A stretch of 64,000 nucleotides of DNA, from NCBI GenBank assembly GCA_030141605.1, contig JAQGDQ010000003.1, positions 2,685,501 through 2,749,500 of the forward strand, written 5' to 3'. The translations under genes were made by a program, and so were the position numbers. Below the pieces are notes generated by a model. That model had not been told where the DNA came from. It saw nothing but the letters and a program-made list of their open reading frames with translations, and did not search any database. The stretch is from Tubiluchus corallicola. Its lineage: Eukaryota; Priapulida; Priapulimorpha; Priapulimorphida; Tubiluchidae. Positions within the stretch are counted from its first letter, which is position 1. Every line of letters begins with the position of its first letter. Below are positions 1 through 13,800 of this stretch, piece after piece.

Positions 1-3000
1 AGTTACCACTGCTAGAAGTCCTACGGATATGGTTTCCGCTGGTCCTTCACAACATTGTTTACTAGCCGTTTATCTAAATATTTATTCGTTCTTCTCGTCA
101 AGTACTGTGGTCAGACGTGTTTCAAACACAAGCTGAACGAATGCCGGAAATTTTTACGAGGTCATTAGACGTACAGTGGCTCGTCTAGCTAAGATTACGA
201 ATGTAATGGCTTTCAGCTTTTGTGCGGGTGTTCTTGGTGAAATCTCGTGACAGTTTGTTTTTTATTTTGCTTAGCGGTGGTTTTTCGTTTCGCGTCAACT
301 TTTTCCAGTCACGGGAAAAATAAGTTCTCTCAGAAACCTTAGTGGTTTTCTAATCCTTCGAGAACATGATTTATTTTTTCGGGTTTCACTTGTAACAGGC
401 CGTTAACTGAAAGAAATAATAAATAAAATGAAGAGGGTGAACTTGACAGAGCTGAAAAGATGAAAACCGAATAGCATGGAATTGTCAGACGTTATATTCA
501 TGGAATCAGTAAAAACTAAGAAATTTATGTAGAAAGTTTCTTAGTAGTTTTTTTAAATTTCTTAAGGTTCATTTTAAGAAATTAAATTTCAAACAATGTA
601 AGTGATATTTTTTCATACTACTGGACAGCAGAACGCTTTCTGATAGTTTACGTCAAGTCTGAATACAGTGGCAAATGTTTCTAGCTGTAAGGACCTCACC
701 TAATCTTGTCGTGATTTCTGTAACGCCCATAATTCCACGCTGTAGTCCCATGGCGTCCGCAGATATATGAAGCTGCTTCGAGCTAAAGTGCTAAAAGAAA
801 AAACAAACTGTTAAATAAGCGTTATAATAAACTAAATAAATATTTAAATGAAGCCAGCCGTAAGGAATAAGCACCCTTTCGTGCTGAATGGGGCTAGAAG
901 GCAGGATTGTTGTTAAGCTCCAAAAAGTAACTCACATTGAAAGTTGAATCAGTGCACACGGCACCAGTTGGATTTGCTGTCAGACACGTTGACTCGTTAA
1001 TTTAAAGGCTTAACATATTTGCAAAGATATAAACAGGATCCAAATCCGGGCTTTTTACATTGTGTATAGTTTAGTGTTTGGGATTGCTGCAAGAGTGGTA
1101 CCCTAAAATGCTACGTCTTAAACTTAGATGATACAATTTTTGTCTGAAGCATTAGCACACTGACGCATTTCGCTTTGCGGATTGTGGTTAAATTTAAAGA
1201 ATCCCTGCACGGGCTTTTACATGCACATAGTTGACTTGCTATAGGCGGTACTCTAATCTCGTAATTGTTAGTTTTGTGTGATTACATAAACACGTTTAGT
1301 TTTCAAGCTAAATTCATCCTCTTCGAAACTGTTGAAACTCAAACGCTTGCGGTTTCTTTACGCAAGTGTGCTGTAGAATATGGAAATGTGTGGCTGTAAT
1401 AATAATGAAGGCATCAAGCATGCGCTTGGTCACAGCTGTTGCCTTGTAATTTGAACATTTGAATATTTTATTAGATTTTAGTGCAATAGCATCATTTTTC
1501 CTGGCAGATGCTGCCTGATTTAACTCTGCTGCCTTGAAAAAAACGATGAAAGAAAAGTCTGGAATTTTTATGGTACGCTGTACCAGGCTAACCCGTATAT
1601 AACGCAGTCACTTAACGTGTATATTTTATTGGAGTTTTTAACTATTTCTGTGTGCCTTCATTTTTCACATTCATCAATACATAGGTCCTTATGACGCAAT
1701 ATATACTGTATCGAGCGTTTGTAACAGTCTGTACATGTTGAATAACACCGAAACTAATGACATATTCTGTATAATATATGTATTGTACATCCATTCCTAA
1801 GAGGCGACACTTGAACCTCTGCACCTGCTAGATTGTAGGACGTGCCACAAATGTCAATGCTTCGCGTGAGGAATTTTAAACAGGCTTTTTGCTCATAGAC
1901 CTGGTGTCATGTTTGCCCAAAACTGATATATCGTCTTTGTCTAAAACAATTATTTGTCAGCACTTCTGTGAGAATTTAGAGTTGGAAAATATCACTCTTA
2001 AAAATATTGTGTGATGCAATATCTAAATGTTTGCAATTATTGCCTACTGTATACTTTCTTTTTGGTGAATGGTAGAGCTTTGTTCTCATGCCTTACAGAT
2101 ACCCAGAAGCACATATAATTGCTGTACTCGTTGCTATACAGTACTAATACTAGTTCGGGGTGAGAACAAATTAAAAGTCAATCAATCAAAAAAATTAGGG
2201 TCGGTACCTTTAAACTGTTAGTTGCAGAATGCTAAGTCGGCTGCTAAGTCCATTCGCTTTGCACACCATGGTGCCATCTAGTATTCGATTTTTTCTTTGA
2301 AGTTGATTTAACAGCGGCGATTCCGCCAGGTGGAAATGCTTCTTGCATTGTAACAATGGGAGAGACGAGAATGTGAAAACCGAGTGTGGGAGGATCCTAG
2401 CACGAGAAACCTCTAATCTCTGAGCAGACGCTCATAAATGGGAGAGACGAGAATGTGAAAACCGAGTGTGGGAGGATCCTAGCACGAGAAAGCTCTAATC
2501 TCTGAGCAGACGCTCATAAACCATTCTGCCAGGCCCAGTTCTGACCCAAGCTGTTCAACATGTGCAGTTTGTGCACTGTATGTCAGAATGTCATAAGTCT
2601 TGCAAAAATGTGGCCGTTAGCTATTACATGACTGTTGGCTGCATGTGAACAGATTTTCTATGTCCGCACCATCGCTAGTTTCAGTCGATGATTCCTTCCG
2701 CCAGTAGCCGATTCTTTCAACATTACGAGCATTCTTCATTCAGCAATTTAACCTTTACTCAATCAACCTCCAGTCACTAATTTTTAGCAGCCACCATAAA
2801 CGTGAAATTGCATGTACAGTACAGCACTTGAATTATTAGGATCATAATACTATTTAAATGAGGAAAAGTGTGAATAGCTTGGCAATTTAAGCCGACAGTG
2901 AACTTCGTGTAGCCCAAGTTGATTTTTTCATCGTTATGTGGTGTTCTAAAACGAAATTTGGGAGGTGGGGCGTGATATTCTCGGTATGTACAATACTTAC

Positions 3001-4632
3001 AGACTTGTGTCACTAATCGCTATACTGACTATAAACACGTGATGTGTTGTATGAAGAAACGTTATATGGCAATTATTCCGATGTACAGCAAGTCTGCGTA
3101 GTATTTGTTGTGATTATGTTTCTGACTATAAATAAAGTGTTGAGTTTCGCGTAATGGTCAATTATTTTGGTATTACGTGCTACATATAAGATAAGTCAGC
3201 GACTGTGATTTTCCCTGACACTTTCAACCTTTCTCAGTTTTAATAGTTTTCCTTGTCTTCTGTTATTGACTTGTCTTTTGATTCGCTTTTTTAATTAAAT
3301 CTCATCGGAAGTATTTGAGGTTAGCTGACCTTTCCTCTCCCTTAAAAGCTGTCGCTTTCTCCATTTCTTCCTTTATTCTTGTCCAGTTCGCTCCGTGTCG
3401 TGCTTAAAATAAAATATTCTGCTTGGTTTTGCTTGATCCTCGGTCTATTGCACGTTTTATTATTTTAACTGTAATCCTTACGTTTTTTACACGCGTCGCA
3501 GTGCTGTATCTTGATTTCTGTTTGTTTTATTTTCAGAACGAGCGCATGCGTGCATGATGTAGTGATCGTATTTACCTGTTTTTACCAGTATGTATGAACA
3601 GAGGAGTTCAAAACAACCAATCTCTTCATTTATGGTGCATGCTTGTACAACATTTGAAGAAAACAGTTGGCGAAAACATTTGTGCACGCATTGTTTTAGG
3701 TACGCATGCTTTAAATGATACCTTTTCGATTTCTCTATGCCAGTTTTGTGTTTACACGCATAAAATTTGTTGTGCCAAATTAATAAAAAGTACATTATGA
3801 CCTTGCAATGTTTGTTTTTTGTTAACATAATTTTTGTGTGGTGTGCTTGTCACAACCACATAATTCTAGAACACCAGTATAAAAAATATATTTCGAATTT
3901 AAGTTTAGTAGTCACTAATTCTATTTTTTTATTTTTATCATTTTTATTAATTAATAACTCTCATTTACTTATTAGATTTTGTAAAGCAAAATTGATACAT
4001 GTAAATATACATGTTCCAAATCTACAGAAATACTTAATGTCATATTGATCATAATTATTATAATGTTGTGTATAATGTGTATGACATCGTACTATTGTAA
4101 AATTAAGTAGGTGTACCATATCTGCAGGGCAAACACATTAAAAACGGATTCAAATCTTAAAGATTATTATACCGAATAATTTTAAAACTACAGTTTTTCC
4201 TGTTCGTGAATTTTCTAGTTATTGACTACTGGCAATTAATTTCACCCTTTTCTGGAATGGAAAATTCTGTTTTTCTAATTAACAGGTATGTCGCTTAGGA
4301 AGAATTTAGGAAGAACTTTCTTTTATACTGGCACTGCTTTGTACTTTTAAATTATATCGACATTCTTTCAAATTGAAAAATCTCAACCTGTATGAGTAAA
4401 GTTAGTTTATAGACGAGTTTTATTGATCGCTGGTCTGCAAGTTTGTTAAATTGGGTGATAAAACTGGTGTAAAAATAAATAATGTCGCTGAGATCCCTTT
4501 CGTTAGTTTTGTAATCCAAATTGCTGCCGTGTTAATTAAGCCTAGGGAAAATATATTTGGCAGAATTGTACTTACAGACGTGCTAATCACATAGTTTATA
4601 TTAATTAGTAATCTCAGTAGAATTGCTGGACT
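1..4632. other. Upstream region without a supported gene
   Basis: No open frame here looks like a protein, and none shows splice-linked coding exons. It is AT-rich DNA with one recent 82-bp tandem duplication (listed separately). It may include the upstream promoter, or an unrecognised 5' UTR exon of the PEAK-like gene. Confidence 0.5.
2355..2520. repeat. 82-bp tandem duplication, two copies
   Basis: Copies 2355-2436 and 2437-2518 start AATGGGAGAGACGAG and end near CTCATAAA. They appear to differ at a single base (ACCTC versus AGCTC), so the duplication is recent. Confidence 0.92.
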
Positions 4633-4644
4633 TATAAAAAAGGG
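4633..4644 (+). promoter_or_regulatory. Possible TATA box of the PEAK-like gene
   Basis: The sequence TATAAAAAAGGG lies about 85 bases before the start codon. With a typical spacing, transcription would begin near 4663 and give a 5' UTR of about 55 bases containing a CAA-type repeat. An upstream non-coding exon cannot be excluded. Confidence 0.3.
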
Positions 4645-4718
4645 TAATCTCATATAGAACCAGAGACGAACACAACAACAACAACAACGGCATCGACAAC
4701 ATTAACAACAGTGTAGTC

Positions 4719-4856
4719 ATGTCAACGAACGGGCTGGCGTCGAAAAGTAGCAAGTCGTACAAGAGCCCTTTCGCTCCTGTGTATCATGGTAAAAAGAACG
4801 ATTTGAACTTGGTGTTGAACACAAAACAGGAGACGAACATTGACACCGGAGAGGTG
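4719..4856 (+). CDS. PEAK1: PEAK-like exon 1 (start codon)
   Basis: Encodes residues 1-46. The ATG at 4719 is the first after an in-frame TAA at 4635. The exon ends at GTG followed by the donor GTGAGC (phase 0), which joins exon 2 in frame. The sequence is Ser/Lys-rich with no signal peptide, consistent with a cytosolic protein. Confidence 0.65.
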
Positions 4857-7800
4857 GTGAGCAGAATCCTGTCCTTTTCGTGTTTCAACGCTAGCAACAA
4901 AATTAACAAGGGTGTCGGGTTTAGATCATCTTTCTTAACAACAAGTTAAATTCTGCCTAATTTGACTGTTTTGTATTTTGTATATGTACACTCTAGTCAA
5001 TCTGATGTACTTCTTAGATTGAAATGCTTGTGTGTACTTTCAGATTTAGAATTATGTTTTGCATTTAAGGAACAATAACAGAAATTGAGCTCACTGTGGT
5101 GTCGGATACTTTTAACCATTTACATGGATTTATTTCTTTTTGCGTGATCTTAGTACATGCATTACTATTCTTTTTATTATTGTTATGTATTTTTTTGCAT
5201 CTAAAATTGACACAGCACATGTACAGTGTTGTTAATAGACACAACGATCTTTTCGAATAAAACTAGGCAATTAGGAATGTGACAAATGTTTTTATACTAC
5301 CTGTAATGTATAGTTTCTAACACGATCACAAAAGATTTCTTGATAGTGCATTTGATATTTTTATTAAAATGTGTAAATCTGCAGTGATAACATAAGTTAA
5401 AATCACTGTCTTTGATAAAATATATAACAATTTTGGTATGGGTATCTGACCTGAATTCTGTACTTTTCTTAAAACACTAAGCCTTCTAAGTGTCAATTCT
5501 GAAATATGATGGCATAGTTCCACAATTGTAGCATAAACATGGAAATTTGTCTAATTTGTTTTTCAATTAACTCTTATTGGGTATTTAAGTCTAACAGCAT
5601 CAATTTTCACAAGCATGCATTAAAATAGTTAAACCAACATTCTTAAAACGACCAGTGTTAATTATTAAATAATTGAATTGCCAGTATTTCAAAGTTAACA
5701 TTCATCTTTGTAGTTTTCAAGACACTAGAGGGAATTCAGAAGCATATCCTAACTTAAAACATAAAATAATTATGACTTTGTCTAAATGAAGAATAAGACA
5801 ATGATGTATGTCTCATATTTTATCATCTATATAATATGCCGTACCTAATATTAAGTGAAATAAAACTGTGCATCGAACTAGTAATGACACAATACAATGT
5901 TAGTCAGTTTCTGTAATTTTACTCTGGTAATGAACCAAATTTTTATGCTTAGTAGTCATTCACATGTTTTCTGGTATAGCTGTTAATTACATAATTATAG
6001 ACTTTATAGTCTTATGGCCTTTTATGCACTTCACTGGTGTTTTACTAACTGCACATTTCTTGATCTGTCTGCACCACTATTTTTTTATTAACATGAGCTT
6101 TTTACTTTTGTAACAAATGATATGTATTGCATGTGAACAGTGTTTTATACTTTTGTTGATGGGCCTACGTTGGTACTGTTTTATTTTTTTAGATAAACTT
6201 GTGTGTTATAATGAGATGATTATTATCACATATCAATATGTTTTTTTTCTAAATAATATGTGCCTCTGGAAGTTTTCGCATCTGGGAAGTTTATGCACCA
6301 CAAATAATTTTCTGCTTTCGTTTAGTTTTATGGTCTGTTCAGTAAGTGTACTGTATACTTGTGTGTAAATTCGGACTGAAAACTTTGAACTTAATTTGGC
6401 ACAATTTTCAGATAACGAATGGCGATGAATCTATGCTGAGAAGTGCATTGAAGGTAGAACAGAAAAATCGAAAAAATGAAAAGAAAGTGGTTATTTCTAA
6501 CGGTGAGGTAAGTTGACTCGATCATACTGTTTTCCAGTTTAACATGATTACATGTTATTTCAGGCTTTTCACACATCCTGCAAGTTGTGTTAGTAAGAAC
6601 TTATTACCACATGCTTGGATTATTTATTAATAGATTAATGTGTACATTAGGCACTATATATTAACATGCATTAATTATTAAGCAAGTTCAGCAATATTTA
6701 TAAATAATGATAACAATATCTTTAAATATATATAACTGCAGTTCAGTTTTAATTCACACAATAAATTTACGGTATCTGGCCTTTGAAATTTGTAATGCAA
6801 ATCTTCTCGGTATTTCTTCTCCTAAGGTATTCTTACGTAAAGCGAAAATTTATTTAAGCCTAAATTACCTAATAGGTTGAAGCTTGAACTTCGCAGATAA
6901 TTCTAAATAATATGGAATCGTCCCATAACACATTATATAAACTTTTATACTGGATAAGATAAAAAAACGTGGTCTTGGTCTTCTCATGACATACTGGATT
7001 TTATTAAACTACATGACTTAATTTATTATCTTATCTTTTGACATCACAGTTTTGCCGTGTAACCATTACTGATCCTTTAATAATGAGTCAGCGTGTAAGA
7101 TCTACTACTCTGTTAGATTAAACGTAGATTGAACAGATCAAATTGTGCCATCTATTGGGAGAAAAACAAAACGTTTGCCTGTCTGATACTGTTGTGAATG
7201 AGTCATCCTTTCCCCCACGTAAACTGTTCATACCACTAATACCACCATGCTCAGTTGGAGAAATGGTTCATAATTCGCAGGAGGTGAATAGAAGTGAGTC
7301 AGTAAGCACGACTCTTTCTGCCTCAGAGAATAATAAAATGAAGACAGCCTAGTCGGTGCAATAACTTAATGAAGTAGGTGTTTTCACAGTTCAAGTTTGG
7401 TGATTGTATTTCGTCCTCGAAGTGATGCCTGTGCGTGAATATCTCATGTGCAATAATATTATATTCTGTGGTTAATTGATACGCGGGTGTTGTACTGCAA
7501 CTCGTACTCGTATGTATATAAAATTGTTGTACATTCAATTACATTAGGGGTAGTAATTACGTTGCTCATTCATCCATGGAAAGCAGAGTTGAGCAGAATC
7601 AATACGTCTGCGTAACTGTAACTGTTCATGTGACATGGTTATCTAGTAATGGTCTATATGGAATATCATAGCGGAAAAGTTGAATTATTTCTTGTAACTA
7701 TCGTGTGACTTGACAGCGACCTAGCAGAAGCTGAATTCATCCTACAGTTTCAAACCTCTAGCAAGTAGCAACCCATTACCATTGCAAATGCCACAGTGAT

Positions 7801-10800
7801 TTTGAGATCATTCAGGTGTAAAAGTGATGTCTTGTCCTGTATCACTTGATAATTGTTAAAAGCAGGCACACTGTTGAACAAATACGGTACTAAAATATTG
7901 CCATAAAGGGAATAATAGTGCCTTGCAGAAGTAATGTTCATCCATGTGTACTGTATTACGTTTAACTACTGTATTTGTTTAACTGTTTGAGCATTTTCGT
8001 CCTAAGGCTATTTTTACGTTACATACAACACGGAAGTGCAGCAGGCATTTTCTTCGCAATTATTCATTTTATAACTGTCATTTTCAAGACGATACGTGAA
8101 AGTAACAAGAGTTGGCAGTTATGAGAGCTATTAGTGTCATGTATTTTGTTTGACGAAACTTTAATTATAATGAGCCGGTTTTTGGGCCAAATTATTTAAA
8201 TAAGCTATATACGTAACAGTTATCATGTATTCTCCCGAACAGCAATGCAACTACAAGTGGCCAAACCTGTTTAATGTAATTTTGTATTGGTGTGTGTGGT
8301 ATAACATGCAATTTATGTCACTTATAAATTATAGTTTCAAGTTAGACATGATGTAGCAGTTACTGGCCTGTCTATTGCTGGGTTTTCCATGTTAGTTCAG
8401 AGTAAAATGTGGTTAATTGTGTTGTTTAATGTTGCAGGTAGAGATAATAGGTTATGGCGGTGAAGATAATGCTTTTGATGATGCTGATTTCATGAATGGA
8501 CTTTTAAATTGCCTTAATGATGATGATAACAATGTAAGTTTGTTATAGTTTACTTAGACTCTGCTAGCATTTACTTTTAATCTACTAGTGTTCAAACGTA
8601 TTACGATTCAATTCAATTCAGTTCAATTCAATTTATTTGTCTCTTTTACATGATATAAAAATATACAATATTTATATGAGAATAATACTGCTTTGATAAT
8701 TGAGACTTAAATTTAAAATGTTTTTAATACCTTGATTAGTGTCATAAATAAAACATAGTACATGGAATGTTATATATTTAGTGTTAGTTTTAGTGTTTCT
8801 TGATTACTAGTAAGCTAAAATACGTATTAACTTATTTAGCATGTGTATGTACAATTAGTACATATCTGTGGCTTTGTTTTGCAAAGACTTATATATCACT
8901 TAATTGTAGATAAAACTGTTATTAGCACCATTTATTAATAAATGGTTTGCCAATGTAACTAGTTGGCTAAAATAAAATTAGCAGCATTGAAGCCGTAGAA
9001 TGAAATTAGCAGCATTGCAGCCAGAGAGTTCTAGTGTGTATACACATTATTCTGTTTACATAAACCTTTCCAAGTAAAATTGCACTTTTGAAATTATTTC
9101 AGGTATTACTTTCTGATGAAGATAAAGAATTCCACATTCTTACCATAAAGAACACAGAGTATAACTCCGAAATCAACAATTTGCTAAATGGTGAAAGCCT
9201 AGAATATAATAACAACACAGATTTAAAAGACAACAATTCTGCATTGTTAACTAATGGTACATCAGATGACGATCATGATTCCCTAGCAGAGTACAACTTA
9301 CTAACCATAGAAATGGATAGCAGACTGTCTGCTCTCAGCACCGATGATGAAAAACGCTTGTCTTCTGGCAGCGATGGTGACAGTTTGCTGGCTCAGATAT
9401 TGGGACAGCTATCACCAGAAAACAAGGAGTTGTTTGGCGTGGATAAAAAGGCTGAAAATGCAAAAGGTACTAAGCCTGTGGAGAAAATTTCAGCAGCCAA
9501 GGCAACAGTTGTAAAAGCACAGAGCACAAGTGAGTCGTTAAAAAAACCAGTCATAACTACAGCAATTACAAGTAAAACTGCAAGCAGCACAGCAAAATCA
9601 ACAGCAACAACGACGGTGTTGAATAGAAACAATTGGTTGTCCAGGACTACGACACAGACCACTTCAACACATCCCGTTATGAGTACTACAGCTGCAACCT
9701 CTTCGTCTAATAATATAAAATCCATCGTAAATTTTTCTAACCAGAAGTCTGCAAATACTATATTCAGTTCAAAATCGGGTAATTTTAAAAGTGAGCCAGC
9801 AACCGAAACTACAGCAGAGGTAAAAACCTTCAGTTTCATGGGTGAAACTCGGAAAGTGGTTGTGCAGTCCAAGACTGTTGCTCAAAAAGAAAACAGTTCT
9901 CCAGTATTAACTAGAAAGGAGGCTAATACAGCAACAACAACTGTTACAGTAGCAACTGCAAATGCACCCACTAGCTCTGCTTCTCCCAAACCGTCAACAG
10001 TAACTTCTAAGACTAATATAAGACCAGCACCAACACTACCCTCGCAACCTCCAAAAATTGACAAGAGCGAAAACAAGTCTGAGAAAGCCAAATCGGGTGA
10101 ATCGCCGTATAGTTCTCGCATTTCTATTTCTGCATTTAAGCGTTCTGAGAGGTTTAAACCCAGCAGTGCTCCAAACAGTACTCCGAGTGAAGAGGAAGGA
10201 AGCAAGCCTGTGCTGCGCTCATATAAATCTGCGCAGTTGACTGATTCGTCATTGAACCAAACAACGAAACCAGAGCCATCCAAATACACAAAAGAACATG
10301 TTAGTAGTCAACAGTTGTTTGTATTTTTTTTAATATTTTAATGGTAGAGCTATCGTAACATGAACTGCATTTTATCATGAGGCACCTTTCCCTGGCAGTG
10401 TGATACATGTAATCAACTTTGCAAGGTTTAATTCACGAATAAAATAAAATTTTGCTTGATGACATTCTCATCAAATCGTTGGTAAAATTCACAAGTCAAC
10501 ACTTTTGCAGGCAAATAAACCCAAAAAATTCCATCAGTTTATTTGACCGAACTTGCTAGATAATTTATGATTTGTTCAAATCAATCCTGATTGCACTTTT
10601 TCCATTAATAGATTAATATCTTGGATCACCTTCATTAATTAACTAATTAAACTCATTTTGGTCAGTTGTTGCTGTCATGCTTAACATGTCTTGTGAGGGC
10701 TCCAATTAATTAAAATGCTTCTAATTAATATAAGGTTTTCAATGTTGCTTAGGGAACCATGTCACACCTATTAGTTCAGTAAAGTTTTCTGAGACCTCAT

Positions 10801-13800
10801 TCACATATTGTAGTTAAAGGACACTATTTTTTCTAGTAAACAAAAAGCCAGTATGTCAAGTGGCACCTTCGTGGCCAGTAATAATTCTCTTTACGCGAAT
10901 TTTATCCCTTCTTGCAATATTTATTGATTTAGCATCGAGGAGTGATATGTGTATAGGTGTTGTTGCAGTTAAATTTACTGTACACGTATAGGCTTTCTAA
11001 TTTTTACTTCTGCTTGACTGCATTATCAAAAGAGTGTTTGAGTGGAAAGCGGCAGTTCTTTTAGTTTTTTGGTCAAATGTAGTATTTTCTCTGTTTTGTT
11101 CATTTACTTTAATTTATTCACAAAATTTTTGCTGGTTTTTATCACAGAGCATTCTCATGAGCAATTAAGATGTAGCTATTTAAAAATTTTACATGACAAT
11201 TTTTATCATTTATTATAGGTAGGTTCAAAGTGCAAAACGGACGAAGAGAAATCTGCATTAATAGATAACAAGACGAGTACCTCAGTCTCACAACCTGCTA
11301 AAGCGGCCGAGATTACAGCACCACTTGACAGCAAACATGAAGAAGTATTAATATTAATTATTTAAGAAAACAGACAGTGTGGACAATTCTGTTTGTGCTC
11401 CTGTTTAGGAATTTTTGTAGCTGATTACATGTCACTGATAATCTGCATTGAATTACATTTTCAAATACATTATTAGAATGTTAATATATACCTGTAACGT
11501 GTACATGATTTGAGCTCTGAGACTCTGTGTCGAATTTAAAGGGAAACGGGACTCGATTATAAATTATTGTGCAAAATGATCTAAGCTATAAAACATTTAA
11601 ATGGAAGATATAATTTTTTAAGAATGATTTATGTAAAGAATTTTTACTGCGGAAGCCTAATTTAGTGTTTGGTGATTAGCTTTTTGCTGTTGCACGCGTC
11701 TCGCCATTCCTTAATTAAATGGGCAACAATGCCTGCATACTGAAAACGGGTGGCACAAAAATGGATCTGTACGTAATCATAAGAATGCATTCGAGTTGTG
11801 ACGTAGCACATAGCCAAGCAAGCACAGCCATAAACTTAAAATTTAAATTTTTAAACTTTAAACATGCCTTGTTTCTTGTATCATGGTCAAGATACAGTAG
11901 CTTCATGTTTAAGTATAGCTCTTGCAAATACGTGCACCGCATTTATCGAATGTATCTTTGCTAAAAAATGACGTCCGGTTGTGATGTCATGGCTAGTTGT
12001 TAATGTACCCCATTAATTAAGTTTTTAAGTTAATATTTAATTATCGGAAGTATTTTGACATTATTATAGATGACAAAATCTTATATTTTCTACCATATTT
12101 CAAAATAGGATAGGATCTGAAAATAGTCTTGTTTTCCTTTAATGAATTTTGTCAATTTGCCAAGTGTAATATTATCATATACTTTTATTACAATGTAATA
12201 TAAATAGTAGCGTTAGTTTGCCAAAAAATATAGAAAATGAAAACCATCATTATTTTGCCATTGGTTTTTTTCCTGCAGGTTTATTATTTCAAATATGATC
12301 TTTCGACTGGAAAAGGTTCAACAGGAAGATCGGCTGCTTCTGTGGAGGCATATGGAGTGAGTAATATCACCAACAAGCCTCCTGCAGAAGATGTAAAAAG
12401 TAGAATGAGCGGAAAAAGTGTGCCACCTCCTGTTCCTCCTCCACCTGAAATTAACAAAAGTAATTTTTTCAGCAGGTTATTTTTTAACATTAAAATTGCC
12501 CAGTATGAATGTACTTTATCTACTTAATAAATTTTTAGCTTTTATCGAAAAATTAAAGTATTATCTGACTGTGGAAAAACCTTTTGTCATTGGATGTTTA
12601 CAAATCGCTGCTATTTCTAAAAAAATGCACATAACAGTTAGAAATTTCACTAGGTTGCCTGATACTGGTAGATATTTACCATTCTGTACATATAGATAAT
12701 GTATTATATTGCATTTGTATTTTTTTGTAGAACATCCAACAAGCCCCACCAGAGACAGAAAAGTGCAATCGTCTTTCTTGCACGACATCCATGCACCTCA
12801 TTCTAGCACTACCACCGCCAACACTGTAAGTGTGGTAAGTGTTTCTGGTGCAGACATTAAGAAGGATGACCCATACAAGACTGTGCCATTGTCAATTGTG
12901 TCGCGGCCTCGTCACCCTTCTCCACCCCGTTCAATACAGAAGCATCCCATATCCATCCCACCACACGAGAGCAGTAGTCCCGAAGATGAGAATTATGAGC
13001 CAATTGATGAAGATTTAGAGGTAATTAAGCATCTTCCTAGTTACTATATTTGTGGAATGTGCTGTCTCTGTTTACAGCACCTGTTCTTAGTCTTGAAAAC
13101 ATTTTGTAGTTTTAATATATTTATGTATATATAATATATTTAATATATATATTTTATGTATATATAGCAATTAGGAAGACAGATTCACAAAAGGGTTGAC
13201 ATGTCCAAGCACATTTGCTTTAAGTCACTCCTGTAAGTTTTGATGATTAAGCTCTGCAAGTGGTACATACTTACTTGAAACTCAGAAAATTACTTTAGCT
13301 CTGTTTGAGCATAGCTTGAGTGGCACTGACAGCCTATTCTGCCTATCATGATTGTGCAGGAGGTATGACTATTTACGTTGAGTTGTGTAGCAGTTTATTT
13401 GGAATGGTGTCATTTCCTTTGTCTTAAGTCTTACAGAACATTGTAGGCATGGGCTTAGCAAACAATTAAGTTGGAAAAATATGTATTGGTGAAATGCCTA
13501 AAACAACAAGTGAACAAAAATTCTCCCACTGACTTTGCCATGCTTGCATTCCACGAAAACAGACAGGCATCAGCAATTTTGTTTTTCAAGTGAATCTATT
13601 GGAAATATTGATTTCACATTCCGGAAATGCTACACAGTTAGAAAATGAACTTCTGTTATAAAACTCGTCATTAATGCAGCGTTTATTTGCAGAATATTTA
13701 TGATGCCGTAGATGAAAAGATGATGACAAGCATTCATGAGATTAAGGAATATGAGAAGGCTAATAGTCCTATTTATGCAGAGCCGAACTTATATGATACC

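Noticed and set aside
9393-10289. Long open frames on the minus strand
   Set aside because: Antisense shadows of the large Ser/Thr-rich exon 4 of the PEAK-like gene; their Val/Leu-rich composition follows from the complementary codons.
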